From positions 260,744 through 324,743 of the forward strand of contig NZ_JAJQQS010000007.1 in NCBI RefSeq assembly GCF_021228125.1: a DNA stretch of 64,000 bases, read 5' to 3'. This stretch comes from Streptomyces albireticuli (GTDB taxonomy: Bacteria; Actinomycetota; Actinomycetes; Streptomycetales; Streptomycetaceae). The number at the start of each line of letters is the position of its first letter. Position 1 is the first letter of the stretch. The notes under the pieces are model-generated. The model was given only the letters and a program-made list of their open reading frames with translations, did no database searches and was not told the DNA's origin. A program made the translations under genes and the position numbers. This document shows, in pieces, positions 16,641 through 26,129 of this stretch.

Positions 16641-19229
16641 GTGAGCGAAAAGCCAGCGGGTACGGCGGACAGCACGCCGGAGGCACTCCACGCCGATGTG
16701 ATGTGGCAGAACAGTCCGCCCGGATCCCTCTACGACTACATTCGCGTGGCCTCCTTCGCCCTGGGTCCCGACGGGCGGATCGAGCAGTGGAGCGAGCGCG
16801 CGGCCGAGCTCTTCGGCATAGCGGCGCGGCAGGCCGTCGGCAAGGACCCCGCGGAGCTCTTCGCCGCCCCGGAGCCCGGGCGTCCGCTCGTCCCCTTCCT
16901 GGGCGAGGGCGGCCCGGACGGCCGGGAGTGGACCGGCATCGTCCCGTACCAGCGCGGCGACCGGCGCGGCGGCCCGCGCGACCACCGGCAGCCGTCCGGG
17001 CTCGCCGAGATCTATGTGATGCCCACCGAGACCGGCCGCGGGGAGCGCGCCGCGCTCTGCGTCGCCGTCGACGTCCGGGCGCTGCGCGGCATAGAGACCG
17101 ACATCGCGGCGTCCGAAGCCGTTTTCGGCCAATCTCCGCTGGGTTTCTTCTTCTTCGGTACCGATCTCACCCTGCTGCGCGTCAACGAGAGCTTCGCCCA
17201 GACCTTCGGCCGCCCGGCCGCCTGGCACCGGGGCCGTACCCCGCACGACTTCCTGCCGCGCGGCGAGGCCGAGCGGCTGACGGCCGCCCTGCGCCAAGTC
17301 CTGGCCACCGGCAAGCCGGTGTCGGACATTCAGCTCGTCGGGCCCGTGCCCGGCCAGAACGAGCGCCGCCGCTGGTCGGTCTCGCTCTACCGGCTGCACA
17401 GCGGCAGCGGGAGGCCGATCGGCGTGGCCGCGCTCGCCACCGATGTCACCGGCCGCCGCCGCGCCGAGCGGGAGGCCGCGGGCGTACGCCGTAATCTGGC
17501 GCTGCTCAACGAGGCGGGCGCCCGGATCGGCAACAGCCTGGACCTGGAGACCACGGCGCGGGAGCTGCTGGCCGTCGCCGTGCCGCAGTTCTGCGACCTG
17601 GCCTCCGTGGACCTCTATCAGGGCCTGCTCGCCGGCGACGAGGCCCCGCCCGGCCTCGCGGACGGCAGCGGGGAGCTGCGCCGCGTCGCGTACGCCAGCG
17701 CGGTCTCGGGGGCGCCGGTCGACGGCGGTGACAAGCCCATCCAGGTGGGGGAGGTGCACCGCTACCCCTTCCACTCGCCGTGCGCCGGGGCGCTGCGCAC
17801 CGCGCAGGCGCAGGTGGTGCCGCGCCGGGAGCGCGAGGAGGGGCCGGAGCTGGGCGCGGTGGTGCGGTCGACGCTCGCCGTCCCGATGGTCGCCCGGGAC
17901 GTGGTGGTGGGGCTGGCCCAGTTCTCCCGCACGAAGGGCAGCGAGCCCTTCGGCGAGCGGGACACCGCCCTGGCCGTGGAGCTGGCGGCGCGCGCGGCGG
18001 TCTGCATCGACAACGCCCGGCTCTACCGGAGGGAGCACGAGCGGGCGCTGATCCTCCAGCGCAGCCTGCTGCCGCCGGGCGACCCCGAGGCGGCCGGGCT
18101 CGACATCGCCTGCCGCTATCTGCCGGCCAACGCGGCGACGGAGGTGGGCGGCGACTGGTTCGATGTGATCGAGCTGCCCGGTCACCGGACGGCCCTGGTC
18201 GTCGGCGATGTGATGGGCCGTGGGCTGCGGGCCGCCGTGGCCATGGGCGAGCTGCGCACGGCCGTCCGTACCCTGGCCATGCTGGATCTGGAGCCGGCCG
18301 AGGTGCTCTCCGCGCTGGACGAGATCGCCCACGGTCTCGGCAGGCCGGGCGGCAAGCAGTCCGCGTCGCGCGGGGTCCGCGGCGGGGTGCGGGCGGCGGA
18401 CCTCTCCGAGGTCTATCTGGCGACGTGCGTCTACGCCGTCTACGACCCGGTCACCCGCCGCTGCACGGTCGCCAACGCCGGGCACCTGCCGCCGGTCCTG
18501 GTCGAGGCGGGCCGGCCCGCGACGCTGCTGGACGTGCCGCCGGGGATGCCGCTGGGCGTCGGGGGCGAGCCGTTCGAGGAGACGGAGATCGATCTGCCGG
18601 ACGGCGCGCTCCTCGCCCTCTACACGGACGGCCTGGTGGAGTCCCGCGACCATCCGCTGGACGAGGGCCTGAACGCCTTCCGGGAGGCGCTGACGGACCC
18701 GGCGCGGCCGCTGGAGGAGGTCTGCGACCACGTCCTGGGCGCGCTGGACACCCACCACGGCGAGGACGACATCGCGCTGCTCATGGCGCGGCTGCGCGGC
18801 CTGCCCGAGGACCGCGTCGGCGACTGGACGCTGCCGCCGGAGCCCCGCTCGGTCGCCCGCGCCCGGGAGACGGCCCGCGACCAGCTCCTCGCGTGGGGCC
18901 TGGAGAGCCTGGTGGACACGACGGAGCTGCTGGTCAGCGAGCTGGTCACCAATGCGCTGCGGTACGGCGAGGGGGAGATCCGGCTGCGGCTGCTGCTGGA
19001 CCGGACGCTGGTGTGCGAGGTCTGGGACGGCGGCCTGGTCCAGCCGCGCCGGCGCCGTGCCCGCGATACGGACGAGGGCGGCCGGGGGCTCCAGCTCGTC
19101 GGCCTGCTCAGCGCCGCGTGGGGCAGCAGGCGCACGCCGCACGGCAAGACCGTCTGGTTCGAACTGGCCCTGCCCGACGGGGACTCCCCGGCTCCGGACG
19201 CGGTGGAGGCGCTGCTGAGCCTTTACTGA
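16641..19229 (+). CDS. PAS-PAS-GAF-SpoIIE phosphatase-HATPase signalling protein
   Basis: An 862-residue multidomain cytoplasmic regulator. Two PAS-like segments occupy about residues 30-150 and 155-285, a GAF-like domain about 290-460, a PP2C/SpoIIE phosphatase about 470-720 and an anti-sigma-type ATPase about 735-850. Phosphatase metal-site motifs are present (VGGDWFDVIELP, GDVMGRG, NAGHLPP, YTDGLVESR, DDIALL). The ATPase has SELVTNALRYG and DEGGRGLQL. It would sense small ligands or redox state and set the phosphorylation of an antagonist protein. GTG start after GGAGG. No antagonist (STAS) gene is adjacent. Confidence 0.9.
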   Translation: MSEKPAGTADSTPEALHADVMWQNSPPGSLYDYIRVASFALGPDGRIEQWSERAAELFGIAARQAVGKDPAELFAAPEPGRPLVPFLGEGGPDGREWTGIVPYQRGDRRGGPRDHRQPSGLAEIYVMPTETGRGERAALCVAVDVRALRGIETDIAASEAVFGQSPLGFFFFGTDLTLLRVNESFAQTFGRPAAWHRGRTPHDFLPRGEAERLTAALRQVLATGKPVSDIQLVGPVPGQNERRRWSVSLYRLHSGSGRPIGVAALATDVTGRRRAEREAAGVRRNLALLNEAGARIGNSLDLETTARELLAVAVPQFCDLASVDLYQGLLAGDEAPPGLADGSGELRRVAYASAVSGAPVDGGDKPIQVGEVHRYPFHSPCAGALRTAQAQVVPRREREEGPELGAVVRSTLAVPMVARDVVVGLAQFSRTKGSEPFGERDTALAVELAARAAVCIDNARLYRREHERALILQRSLLPPGDPEAAGLDIACRYLPANAATEVGGDWFDVIELPGHRTALVVGDVMGRGLRAAVAMGELRTAVRTLAMLDLEPAEVLSALDEIAHGLGRPGGKQSASRGVRGGVRAADLSEVYLATCVYAVYDPVTRRCTVANAGHLPPVLVEAGRPATLLDVPPGMPLGVGGEPFEETEIDLPDGALLALYTDGLVESRDHPLDEGLNAFREALTDPARPLEEVCDHVLGALDTHHGEDDIALLMARLRGLPEDRVGDWTLPPEPRSVARARETARDQLLAWGLESLVDTTELLVSELVTNALRYGEGEIRLRLLLDRTLVCEVWDGGLVQPRRRRARDTDEGGRGLQLVGLLSAAWGSRRTPHGKTVWFELALPDGDSPAPDAVEALLSLY

Positions 19230-19235
19230 TCCAGG

Positions 19236-19321
19236 GTGGCCGAGCGGACTGGATCTTGTTATCGTCGCGGCAACCGGAGGGTTGGATATTCAAATCCACT
19301 ACAGCCGGTAGCGGCCTCCGG
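19236..19321 (+). other. Structured intergenic segment with tRNA-like boxes
   Basis: TGGCCGAGCGG (19237-19247) fits the tRNA A-box/D-arm consensus perfectly, and TTCAAATCC (about 19289-19297) fits most of the T-loop B-box. A hairpin TGGAT-ATTCAA-ATCCA (19283-19298) is nested inside CCGGAGG/CCTCCGG (19274-19280 and 19315-19321). I cannot fold a complete cloverleaf or find a paired acceptor stem. It may be a degenerate tRNA remnant, a leader structure of the next gene, or chance. Confidence 0.25.
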
Positions 19322-19340
19322 CCGACGAAGGGGGAAGCGC

Positions 19341-20282
19341 ATGCCGCCGAACGGGATCCAGACGCCGACGCCGGGCGGAATCCTGGAGGACAGCGGGACC
19401 GGGGAGTCGCTCGACTCCCGGCTCGCGGCGTCCCTGGACGGCTCCTTCAGCAGCGAATACGCGGAGGTGAACGGCGTCCGTCTGCACTATGTGACGGGCG
19501 GCCGGGGCACTCCGCTGGTCCTGCTTCCCGGGTGGCCGGAGACCTGGTGGGAGTACCGCAAGGTCATGCCCGCCCTCGCGGCCCACCACCGCGTGATGGC
19601 CGTGGACTTCCGCGGCATGGGCGGCTCGGACAAGCCGGCGTCCGGCTTCGAGAAGAAGACGATGGCCGCCGACATCCGCGAGCTGGCCCGCCACCTCGGC
19701 CATGACCGGATCAACATCGCGGGCCACGGCATCGGCGCGATGATCGCCTTCGCGTACGCCAACAACCACCCGGAGGCCACGGAGAAGGTGGCCATCCTCA
19801 ACACCACCCACATCGACAACAGCTACTACGACTTCCCCATGGTCCCGCGCCCCGGCGACAAGGGTCCGCACCGCTGGTGGCTGGCCTTCAACCAGGTCAA
19901 CGACCTGCCGGAGCAACTCCTGGAGGGCCGCTACCGCCATCTGATCGACTACATGTTCGACCTCAGCCTGGTGAACCCGGACGCGATCACCCCGTACGAC
20001 CGCGACGTCTACGCCCGGGCGTACTCCTCGGCGGAGGCGATCCGCGCCAGCAAGGCCTGGTTCCAGGCGTACCAGCGGGACATCGAGGACTTCAACGCCT
20101 ACGCCCCGGTCACGGCCCCCATGCTGGGCCTGGCCTACGGCACCTTCTACGACTACATGCGCGAGGCCCTCCCGGCCCAGGGCACGGACGTCCGCGTCGT
20201 CGAGATCGAGAACACCCGCAACTACCTGGTCGAGGAACAGCCGGAGGCGGTGGCGCGGGAGCTGCTGTCGTTCTTCGCCTGA
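19341..20282 (+). CDS. Alpha/beta hydrolase (epoxide hydrolase/haloalkane dehalogenase-like)
   Basis: A 313-residue alpha/beta-hydrolase. LVLLPGWPETWWEYRKV supplies the oxyanion-hole region. AVDFRGMGGSDKP is the usual strand-turn after it. The nucleophile-elbow position reads INIAGHGIGAMIAFAYA, where HGIG replaces the common GxSxG/GxDxG, so the usual nucleophile is not evident. The cap region is rich in Tyr and Asp. It is probably a soluble enzyme or a non-catalytic relative. The ATG follows AGGGGGAA. The N-terminal 35 residues are Gly/Ser-rich and poorly conserved. Confidence 0.78.
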   Translation: MPPNGIQTPTPGGILEDSGTGESLDSRLAASLDGSFSSEYAEVNGVRLHYVTGGRGTPLVLLPGWPETWWEYRKVMPALAAHHRVMAVDFRGMGGSDKPASGFEKKTMAADIRELARHLGHDRINIAGHGIGAMIAFAYANNHPEATEKVAILNTTHIDNSYYDFPMVPRPGDKGPHRWWLAFNQVNDLPEQLLEGRYRHLIDYMFDLSLVNPDAITPYDRDVYARAYSSAEAIRASKAWFQAYQRDIEDFNAYAPVTAPMLGLAYGTFYDYMREALPAQGTDVRVVEIENTRNYLVEEQPEAVARELLSFFA

Positions 20283-20423
20283 GGCGGGGCGGGGCGGGGG
20301 CCGCCGTGCCCTTCCCCGGCTCCAGGGGAGGGACGTCGGCACGCGTTAGCACAGCCGAAGCCTCCATGTGGGACGTTCACCCCCGGACCGGTCCAATCCA
20401 TGACCACGAGGGATCCGGGTCGC

Positions 20424-20429
20424 TACGGT
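20424..20429 (+). promoter_or_regulatory. Leaderless-type -10 box of the Uma2-family gene
   Basis: TACGGT lies 6 bases before the ATG at 20436. The intervening GGAGAC is too close to act as a ribosome site. Confidence 0.5.
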
Positions 20430-20435
20430 GGAGAC

Positions 20436-21017
20436 ATGACCGCCCTGCCCGACTGGATGCAGCCGCCTCGCGAGGAAGGCTGGCTGGCGGAGGACCTGGA
20501 CAACCTCCCGGACGCCCCTCGCCACACCGAGCTGATCGATGGAGCCCTCGTCTTCATGATGTCGCCACAGCGGTCCTGGCACGGCCGTGTCCTCGACGCC
20601 CTGACCTACACCATCAGGCAGCAGGCGCCGGAGGGGTTCGAGGTGGAGCGTGAGATGACCGTCAGCCTCGACGAGCGCAACCGCCCCGAACCCGACCTCT
20701 TGGTGAGCACGGCCCCGTACGTACCCGAACGGACGTGGTTCGCGCCGAAGGACGTCCGACTCGTCCTCGAAGTGGTCTCCCCCGAGTCCGCGCACCGCGA
20801 CCGCACGGTCAAGCTGCGCAAGTACGCGCAGGCCGGCATCCCGCACTACTGGATCGTCGAGGACGAGGACGGCTCCCCCGTCGTCCACGTCTACGAGCTG
20901 GACGAGCCGACCGGCGCCTACGCCCCCGCGGGCATCTTCCGCCACGCCCTCCAGCGCGAGGTCCCCTTCGAGATCGGCCTCGACCTGGACAAGCTCACAC
21001 CACGCACGGGCGGCTGA
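20436..21017 (+). CDS. Uma2-family (DUF820) protein with a restriction-endonuclease-like fold
   Basis: A 193-residue protein of a family that is greatly expanded in Streptomyces and cyanobacteria. PD-(D/E)xK-like elements are visible: HTELIDGALVFM, RPEPDLLVS, RLVLEVVSPESAHRD and KLRKYAQAGIPHYWIV. These are the usual positions of the catalytic Asp, Glu and Lys. Despite the nuclease fold, a biological substrate has not been established for most members. It is monocistronic, convergent with ychF and separated from it by a bidirectional terminator. Confidence 0.85.
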   Translation: MTALPDWMQPPREEGWLAEDLDNLPDAPRHTELIDGALVFMMSPQRSWHGRVLDALTYTIRQQAPEGFEVEREMTVSLDERNRPEPDLLVSTAPYVPERTWFAPKDVRLVLEVVSPESAHRDRTVKLRKYAQAGIPHYWIVEDEDGSPVVHVYELDEPTGAYAPAGIFRHALQREVPFEIGLDLDKLTPRTGG

Positions 21018-21038
21018 CCCGGGCCCGGGTACGCGAAA

Positions 21039-21066
21039 AGGGCCGCGCTCCGACGAGCGCGGCCCT
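21039..21066. terminator. Bidirectional terminator between the Uma2 gene and ychF
   Basis: Perfect 12-bp arms (21039-21050 and 21055-21066) enclose the loop CGAC. On the minus strand the stem is followed by TTTT; on the plus strand by CTCTCT. Confidence 0.8.
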
Positions 21067-21080
21067 CTCTCACGCGCTGA

Positions 21081-22169
<1,089 letters not shown>

Positions 22170-22339
22170 GTGGCGACTTCCCGTAGCGAGATGTGAAGGG
22201 TTCGCGGCCCGCTGCGGGGCCGGTCATCCAGTCTACGGGTCCCCGCCCGGAGGCGGCCCCGGACGGACTATCAGTCGAACGCACGCCCAAGGTGGCCCAA
22301 ACGGCGTGTCCAACGTCGGATTCCTCCCACTTCTCGACC

Positions 22340-22345
22340 TAGTTT
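22340..22345 (+). promoter_or_regulatory. Leaderless-type -10 box of the DUF6542 gene
   Basis: TAGTTT lies 6 bases before the GTG at 22352 with no ribosome site between. Confidence 0.5.
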
Positions 22346-22351
22346 GGTCGG

Positions 22352-22951
22352 GTGGAGCAACCCAGCACACGTATCCCGCAGCGCAAGGCCCGCCGCGCGT
22401 CCCCGGTACCCCGGCCCTCGGCCCCCGTGGGGCCCGGTGAGAGCCCGTTCCTCCTCCGCGGCCGGTCCGGGCGGGCCTCTCCCCCGCCGGGCGGGCCGGG
22501 GACCCGCCTGACCGGCCTCGGCAGCGGCCTGCTGACCATCCTGGCGATGATCGGGGCGGGCTGGCTGGACTCCGTCATGGCCGGCGGCTCGACCACCCTC
22601 TACGGGATGGCCTTCCTGCTCGGCGCCGCGGCCTGCGCCCTGTGGGTGCGCCCCGCCGACCTGGTCACCGCGCCCGTGACGGCACCCATCGCCTTCACCG
22701 CGGGAGCCGTGCCCCTGACCGACGGCGACGGCGGCTTCGCCGGCCAGGCCATGGGCATGATCACCCTGCTGTCGCTGAACGCCGGGTGGCTCTACGCCGG
22801 CACCCTGCTCGCCGGCGCGCTCGCGCTCGTCCGCAGGATCATGCTGGTCAGGGCGCGCCGGAAGCAGCGGAACCGGCAGCGGAGGCGGCCATCGCGGCCC
22901 CCACGATCCCCGCGTCGTTCTGGAGCAGAGCAGGCACGATCTCGGCGCTGA
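22352..22951 (+). CDS. DUF6542-type membrane protein
   Basis: A 199-residue protein. A Pro/Arg-rich cytoplasmic N-terminus (about 1-50) is followed by four hydrophobic segments at about residues 57-75, 80-100, 105-125 and 130-165, then a strongly basic C-terminal tail. Function unknown. The domain assignment is from the compact four-helix layout and from the position next to ppgK/ispH, where actinobacteria commonly have such a gene. Its last 104 bases overlap the 3' end of ppgK on the other strand, and the basic tail comes from that overlap, so part of the tail may be a late extension. Confidence 0.72.
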   Translation: MEQPSTRIPQRKARRASPVPRPSAPVGPGESPFLLRGRSGRASPPPGGPGTRLTGLGSGLLTILAMIGAGWLDSVMAGGSTTLYGMAFLLGAAACALWVRPADLVTAPVTAPIAFTAGAVPLTDGDGGFAGQAMGMITLLSLNAGWLYAGTLLAGALALVRRIMLVRARRKQRNRQRRRPSRPPRSPRRSGAEQARSRR

Positions 22952-23609
22952 CCCCCTCGATCAGCGGCAGGAACTTCTCCGCCTTACGGCTCACCCCGCC
23001 GCCGATCACGAACAGCTCGGGCGAGAACAGCTTCTCCACATGGACGAGGTAGCGCTGCACCCGGCGGGCCCAGTGCTGCCAGTTCAGGCCTTCTTCTTCC
23101 TTCGCACGGGTCGAGGCGCGGGTCTCCGCGTCATGGCCGTGCAGCTCCAGATGGCCCAGCTCCGTATTGGGCACCAGCCTGCCGTCCGTGAAGACGGCGC
23201 TGCCGATGCCCGTGCCGAAGGTGAGCACGACGACCGTGCCGCGCCGCCCGCGCCCGGCCCCGTGCGCCATCTCGGCGAGCCCCGCCGCGTCCGCGTCGTT
23301 CAGCACGGTCACGGGCGCCCCGAGCCGCTCCCCGAGCAGCGCGGCGGCGTCCCGCCCGATCCAGCCCTTGTCGACATTGGCGGCCGTCCGCGTCGTACCG
23401 CCGACGACCACGCCGGGGAAGGTCGCCCCGACCGGCCCGGACCAGCCGAAGTGGTCCGCGACCTCCCGGACGCGGTCCGCGACCGCGTCCGGGGTCGCCG
23501 GGTGCGGGGTGAGGACCTTGAACCGCTCCTCGACGAGCTCGCCCCGCGCGACGTCCACCGGTGCGCCCTTGATGCCCGATCCGCCGATGTCCACGCCGAA
23601 TACGTTCAT
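22848..23609 (-). CDS. ppgK: Polyphosphate glucokinase
   Basis: A 253-residue ROK-family kinase that phosphorylates glucose using polyphosphate or ATP, which is typical of actinobacteria. The N-terminal phosphate motif is GVDIGGSGIKG. LNDADAAGLAEM contains the catalytic Asp. VLTFGTGIGSA, NTELGHLELHG and FVIGGGVSRKAEKF complete the ROK signature. ATG at 23609 is preferred over an upstream GTG because a TAGCGT -10 box lies 7 bases before it. It lies 30 bases downstream of ispH on the same strand and overlaps DUF6542 at its 3' end. Confidence 0.94.
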   Translation of the reverse strand: MNVFGVDIGGSGIKGAPVDVARGELVEERFKVLTPHPATPDAVADRVREVADHFGWSGPVGATFPGVVVGGTTRTAANVDKGWIGRDAAALLGERLGAPVTVLNDADAAGLAEMAHGAGRGRRGTVVVLTFGTGIGSAVFTDGRLVPNTELGHLELHGHDAETRASTRAKEEEGLNWQHWARRVQRYLVHVEKLFSPELFVIGGGVSRKAEKFLPLIEGVSAEIVPALLQNDAGIVGAAMAASAAGSAASGAP

Positions 23610-23616
23610 GGCCACC

Positions 23617-23622
23617 ACGCTA
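23617..23622 (-). promoter_or_regulatory. Leaderless-type -10 box of ppgK
   Basis: On the minus strand TAGCGT is followed by 7 bases and then the ppgK ATG. It sits in the short gap after ispH and would give ppgK its own leaderless transcript. Confidence 0.5.
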
Positions 23623-23639
23623 AGGGGTCGGGCCCGGCG

Positions 23640-24644
23640 TCACCCGTTCGCAGCGCCGGATTCCGGCCCCGCGGCCAGCTCTGCCGCCTCCGCGCGCAGA
23701 TCGCGGCGGAGCTCCTTGGGCAGCGAGAAGGTGATCGATTCCTTGGCCGCCGTGACGGTCTCCACGTCGTCGTAACCGCGCTCGGCCAGCCAGTCCAGGA
23801 CTCCCTCGACGAGGATCTCCGGCACCGAGGCGCCCGAGGTCACACCGACCGTCCGGACACCCTCCAGCCACGCCTCATCGATCTCGTCGGCGTAGTCCAC
23901 CAGGTGGGCGTCCTTGGCGCCCGCGCCGAGGGCGACCTCGACCAGGCGGACGGAGTTGGAGGAGTTCTTCGAGCCCACCACGATCACCAGATCGGCTTCC
24001 GCGCCCATCTGCTTCACCGCGATCTGGCGGTTCTGCGTGGCGTAGCAGATGTCGTCGCTCGGCGGGCTGATCAGCTGTGGGAAGCGGTCCTTGAGCGCGT
24101 CGACGGTCTCCATCGTCTCGTCGACGGAAAGGGTGGTCTGGGAGAGCCAGACGACCTTGGACTCGTCGCGGACGGTCACGCCCGCCACGTCGTCGGGGCC
24201 GTCGACCAGCGTGATGTGGTCGGGCGCCTCACCACTCGTGCCGATGACCTCCTCGTGGCCCTCGTGGCCGATGAGGAGGATGTCGTAGTCCTCCTTGGCG
24301 AAGCGGACGGCTTCCTTGTGGACCTTGGTGACCAGCGGGCAGGTCGCGTCGATCGTGGCGAGCTTGCCGCGCGCGGCCTCCTCGTGGACGACCGGGGCGA
24401 CGCCGTGCGCCGAGAAGATGACGATGTTGCCCTCGGGCACCGCCTCCGTCTCCTCGACGAAGATGGCGCCCTTCTTCTCCAGGGTCTTGACCACGTACTT
24501 GTTGTGGACGATCTCATGGCGCACGTAGACGGGCGCGCCGTACTGCTCCAGAGCCTTCTCGACAGCGATCACGGCACGGTCCACACCCGCGCAGTAGCCA
24601 CGGGGGGCGGCGAGAAGAACCTTGCGGGAGGTCGTTGCAGTCAT
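23640..24644 (-). CDS. ispH: 4-hydroxy-3-methylbut-2-enyl diphosphate reductase (IspH/LytB)
   Basis: A 334-residue [4Fe-4S] enzyme, the last step of the MEP isoprenoid pathway, producing IPP and DMAPP. The three cluster ligands are Cys18 (APRGYCAGV), Cys102 (DATCPLVTKVH) and Cys200 (DDICYATQNRQ). Substrate-binding His residues lie in YVRHEIVHN, SAHGVAP and GHEGHEE. The C-terminal 20 residues are an Ala/Gly/Glu tail. The ATG is 7 bases after a TACGAT -10 box, with no ribosome site. The pathway product feeds the prenyl carrier made by the UppS-type enzyme encoded at 56504. Confidence 0.97.
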   Translation of the reverse strand: MTATTSRKVLLAAPRGYCAGVDRAVIAVEKALEQYGAPVYVRHEIVHNKYVVKTLEKKGAIFVEETEAVPEGNIVIFSAHGVAPVVHEEAARGKLATIDATCPLVTKVHKEAVRFAKEDYDILLIGHEGHEEVIGTSGEAPDHITLVDGPDDVAGVTVRDESKVVWLSQTTLSVDETMETVDALKDRFPQLISPPSDDICYATQNRQIAVKQMGAEADLVIVVGSKNSSNSVRLVEVALGAGAKDAHLVDYADEIDEAWLEGVRTVGVTSGASVPEILVEGVLDWLAERGYDDVETVTAAKESITFSLPKELRRDLRAEAAELAAGPESGAANG

Positions 24645-24651
24645 GCCGTCC

Positions 24652-24657
24652 ATCGTA
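24652..24657 (-). promoter_or_regulatory. Leaderless-type -10 box of ispH
   Basis: TACGAT on the minus strand is separated by 7 bases (GGACGGC) from the ATG at 24644. Confidence 0.55.
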
Positions 24658-24767
24658 CGGGCCCGGGCCCCGCCCGTTCCGCTTGACCGGCGTCCCGGCC
24701 GTAGCTGGGGCACGATGTCGGCAAGGCCGGAACGGGCCGGACGGCACGGACCAGCGAGGGGCATTCC

Positions 24768-26129
24768 ATGGCACAGCCCGCCGACGAGCGCGGCCGCACC
24801 GGGCTCCGCCGCACGCTCACCTTCCGGGACCTGGTCGTCTACGGCCTCCTCTTCATCGCGCCCATGGCCCCGGTCGGCGTCTTCGGCACCCTCGACGCGA
24901 AGTCGCACGGCGCGGTCGCCCTCGTCTACGTGGTGGCCACGGTCGCGATGGCGTTCACCGCCTTCTCCTACGCGCAGATGGTCCGGGTCGCCCCGCAGGC
25001 CGGTTCCGTCTACACCTACGCGCGGGTGGGCCTCGGCGAGGGGCCGGGGTTCGTCGCCGGCTGGATGGCGATGCTCGACTACCTGCTGATCCCCGCGGTC
25101 GCGTACCTCTTCTCCGGCATCGCCATGAACGCGCTGGTCCCCGAGGTCTCCCGGTGGGTGTGGACGGCCGTCGCGGTGGTCGTCACGACCGGACTGAACC
25201 TGTGGGGCGTACGGGCCGCCGCGCGCGTGGGGTTCCTGGTGCTGGCCATGGAGATCGCCGTCCTGCTGGTCTTCGTGGCCTCCGCCGTCTTCGCGCTCGC
25301 CGAGAAGGGCACCCGGCGCGACTGGCTGTCGCCCCTGACCGGCGACGGCGGGCTCACCACGGGGGCGGTCTTCGCCGCGGTGTCCGTGGCGGTGCTGTCG
25401 TACCTGGGCTTCGACGCGATCGCCGCGTTCGCGGAGGAGTCCGCGGGCGGCTCGGCGCGGGTGGCCCGGGCGGTGATGACGTGCCTCGCGGTGGCCGGCG
25501 TGCTGTTCGTCGCCCAGACGTACCTGGCGGCGCTGCTCGCCCCCATGACCCCCGCCGAGCTGGCGGCGGACCCGGCGGCCCAGGGCTCGGCGTTCTACGA
25601 CACGGTGGACGCGGCGACGGGCACGTGGCTGCACGACCTGGTGGCCGCCAGCAAGGCGATCGGCGCCGCGTTCGCCGCCCTGGCCGGTCAGGCGGCGGCC
25701 GGCCGCCTCCTGTTCGCGATGGCCCGCGACCGCCGGCTGCCGGCCCCGCTGGCCAAGGTCGACAGCGGCTCCGGCGTCCCCCGCCCGGCCCTCCTGGGCG
25801 CGGCGGTGGTGACGCTGGTGGCGGCGGTCTGGGCGGCCCGCCGCGACGACGGCCTGGACCGCCTGGTCTCGGTCGTGAACGTGGGCGCGCTGGTCGCCTT
25901 CGCGCTGCTGCACCTGTCGGTGATCGGCTGGTTCGCGGTACGGAAGCGGGGCGGGCCGGCGAGCCCCGTACGGCACGTGGTGGTGCCGCTGCTGGGCCTG
26001 GCCGTGGTGATCGCGGTCGTGGTGAAGGCGGCGGCGACGGCCCAGATCGTGGGCGGGGTGTGGCTGGCGGTGGGCTTGGGCGTGCTGATCACCCAACGCT
26101 TCCGCGGGCGGGCCGCCGGCATGGGTTGA
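24768..26129 (+). CDS. APC-family permease (amine/amino-acid importer-like)
   Basis: A 453-residue membrane protein with about 12 hydrophobic helices. It begins with a basic N-terminus and the helix LTFRDLVVYGLLFIAPMAPVG, as in the putrescine importer/PuuP-like group. SYAQMVRVAPQAGSVYTYAR and FDAIAAFAEES are family positions. The substrate is unassigned; a polyamine or amino acid is likely. GAGGGG precedes the ATG. It is monocistronic: a 15-bp stem terminator follows, and xseA has its own promoter. Confidence 0.88.
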   Translation: MAQPADERGRTGLRRTLTFRDLVVYGLLFIAPMAPVGVFGTLDAKSHGAVALVYVVATVAMAFTAFSYAQMVRVAPQAGSVYTYARVGLGEGPGFVAGWMAMLDYLLIPAVAYLFSGIAMNALVPEVSRWVWTAVAVVVTTGLNLWGVRAAARVGFLVLAMEIAVLLVFVASAVFALAEKGTRRDWLSPLTGDGGLTTGAVFAAVSVAVLSYLGFDAIAAFAEESAGGSARVARAVMTCLAVAGVLFVAQTYLAALLAPMTPAELAADPAAQGSAFYDTVDAATGTWLHDLVAASKAIGAAFAALAGQAAAGRLLFAMARDRRLPAPLAKVDSGSGVPRPALLGAAVVTLVAAVWAARRDDGLDRLVSVVNVGALVAFALLHLSVIGWFAVRKRGGPASPVRHVVVPLLGLAVVIAVVVKAAATAQIVGGVWLAVGLGVLITQRFRGRAAGMG

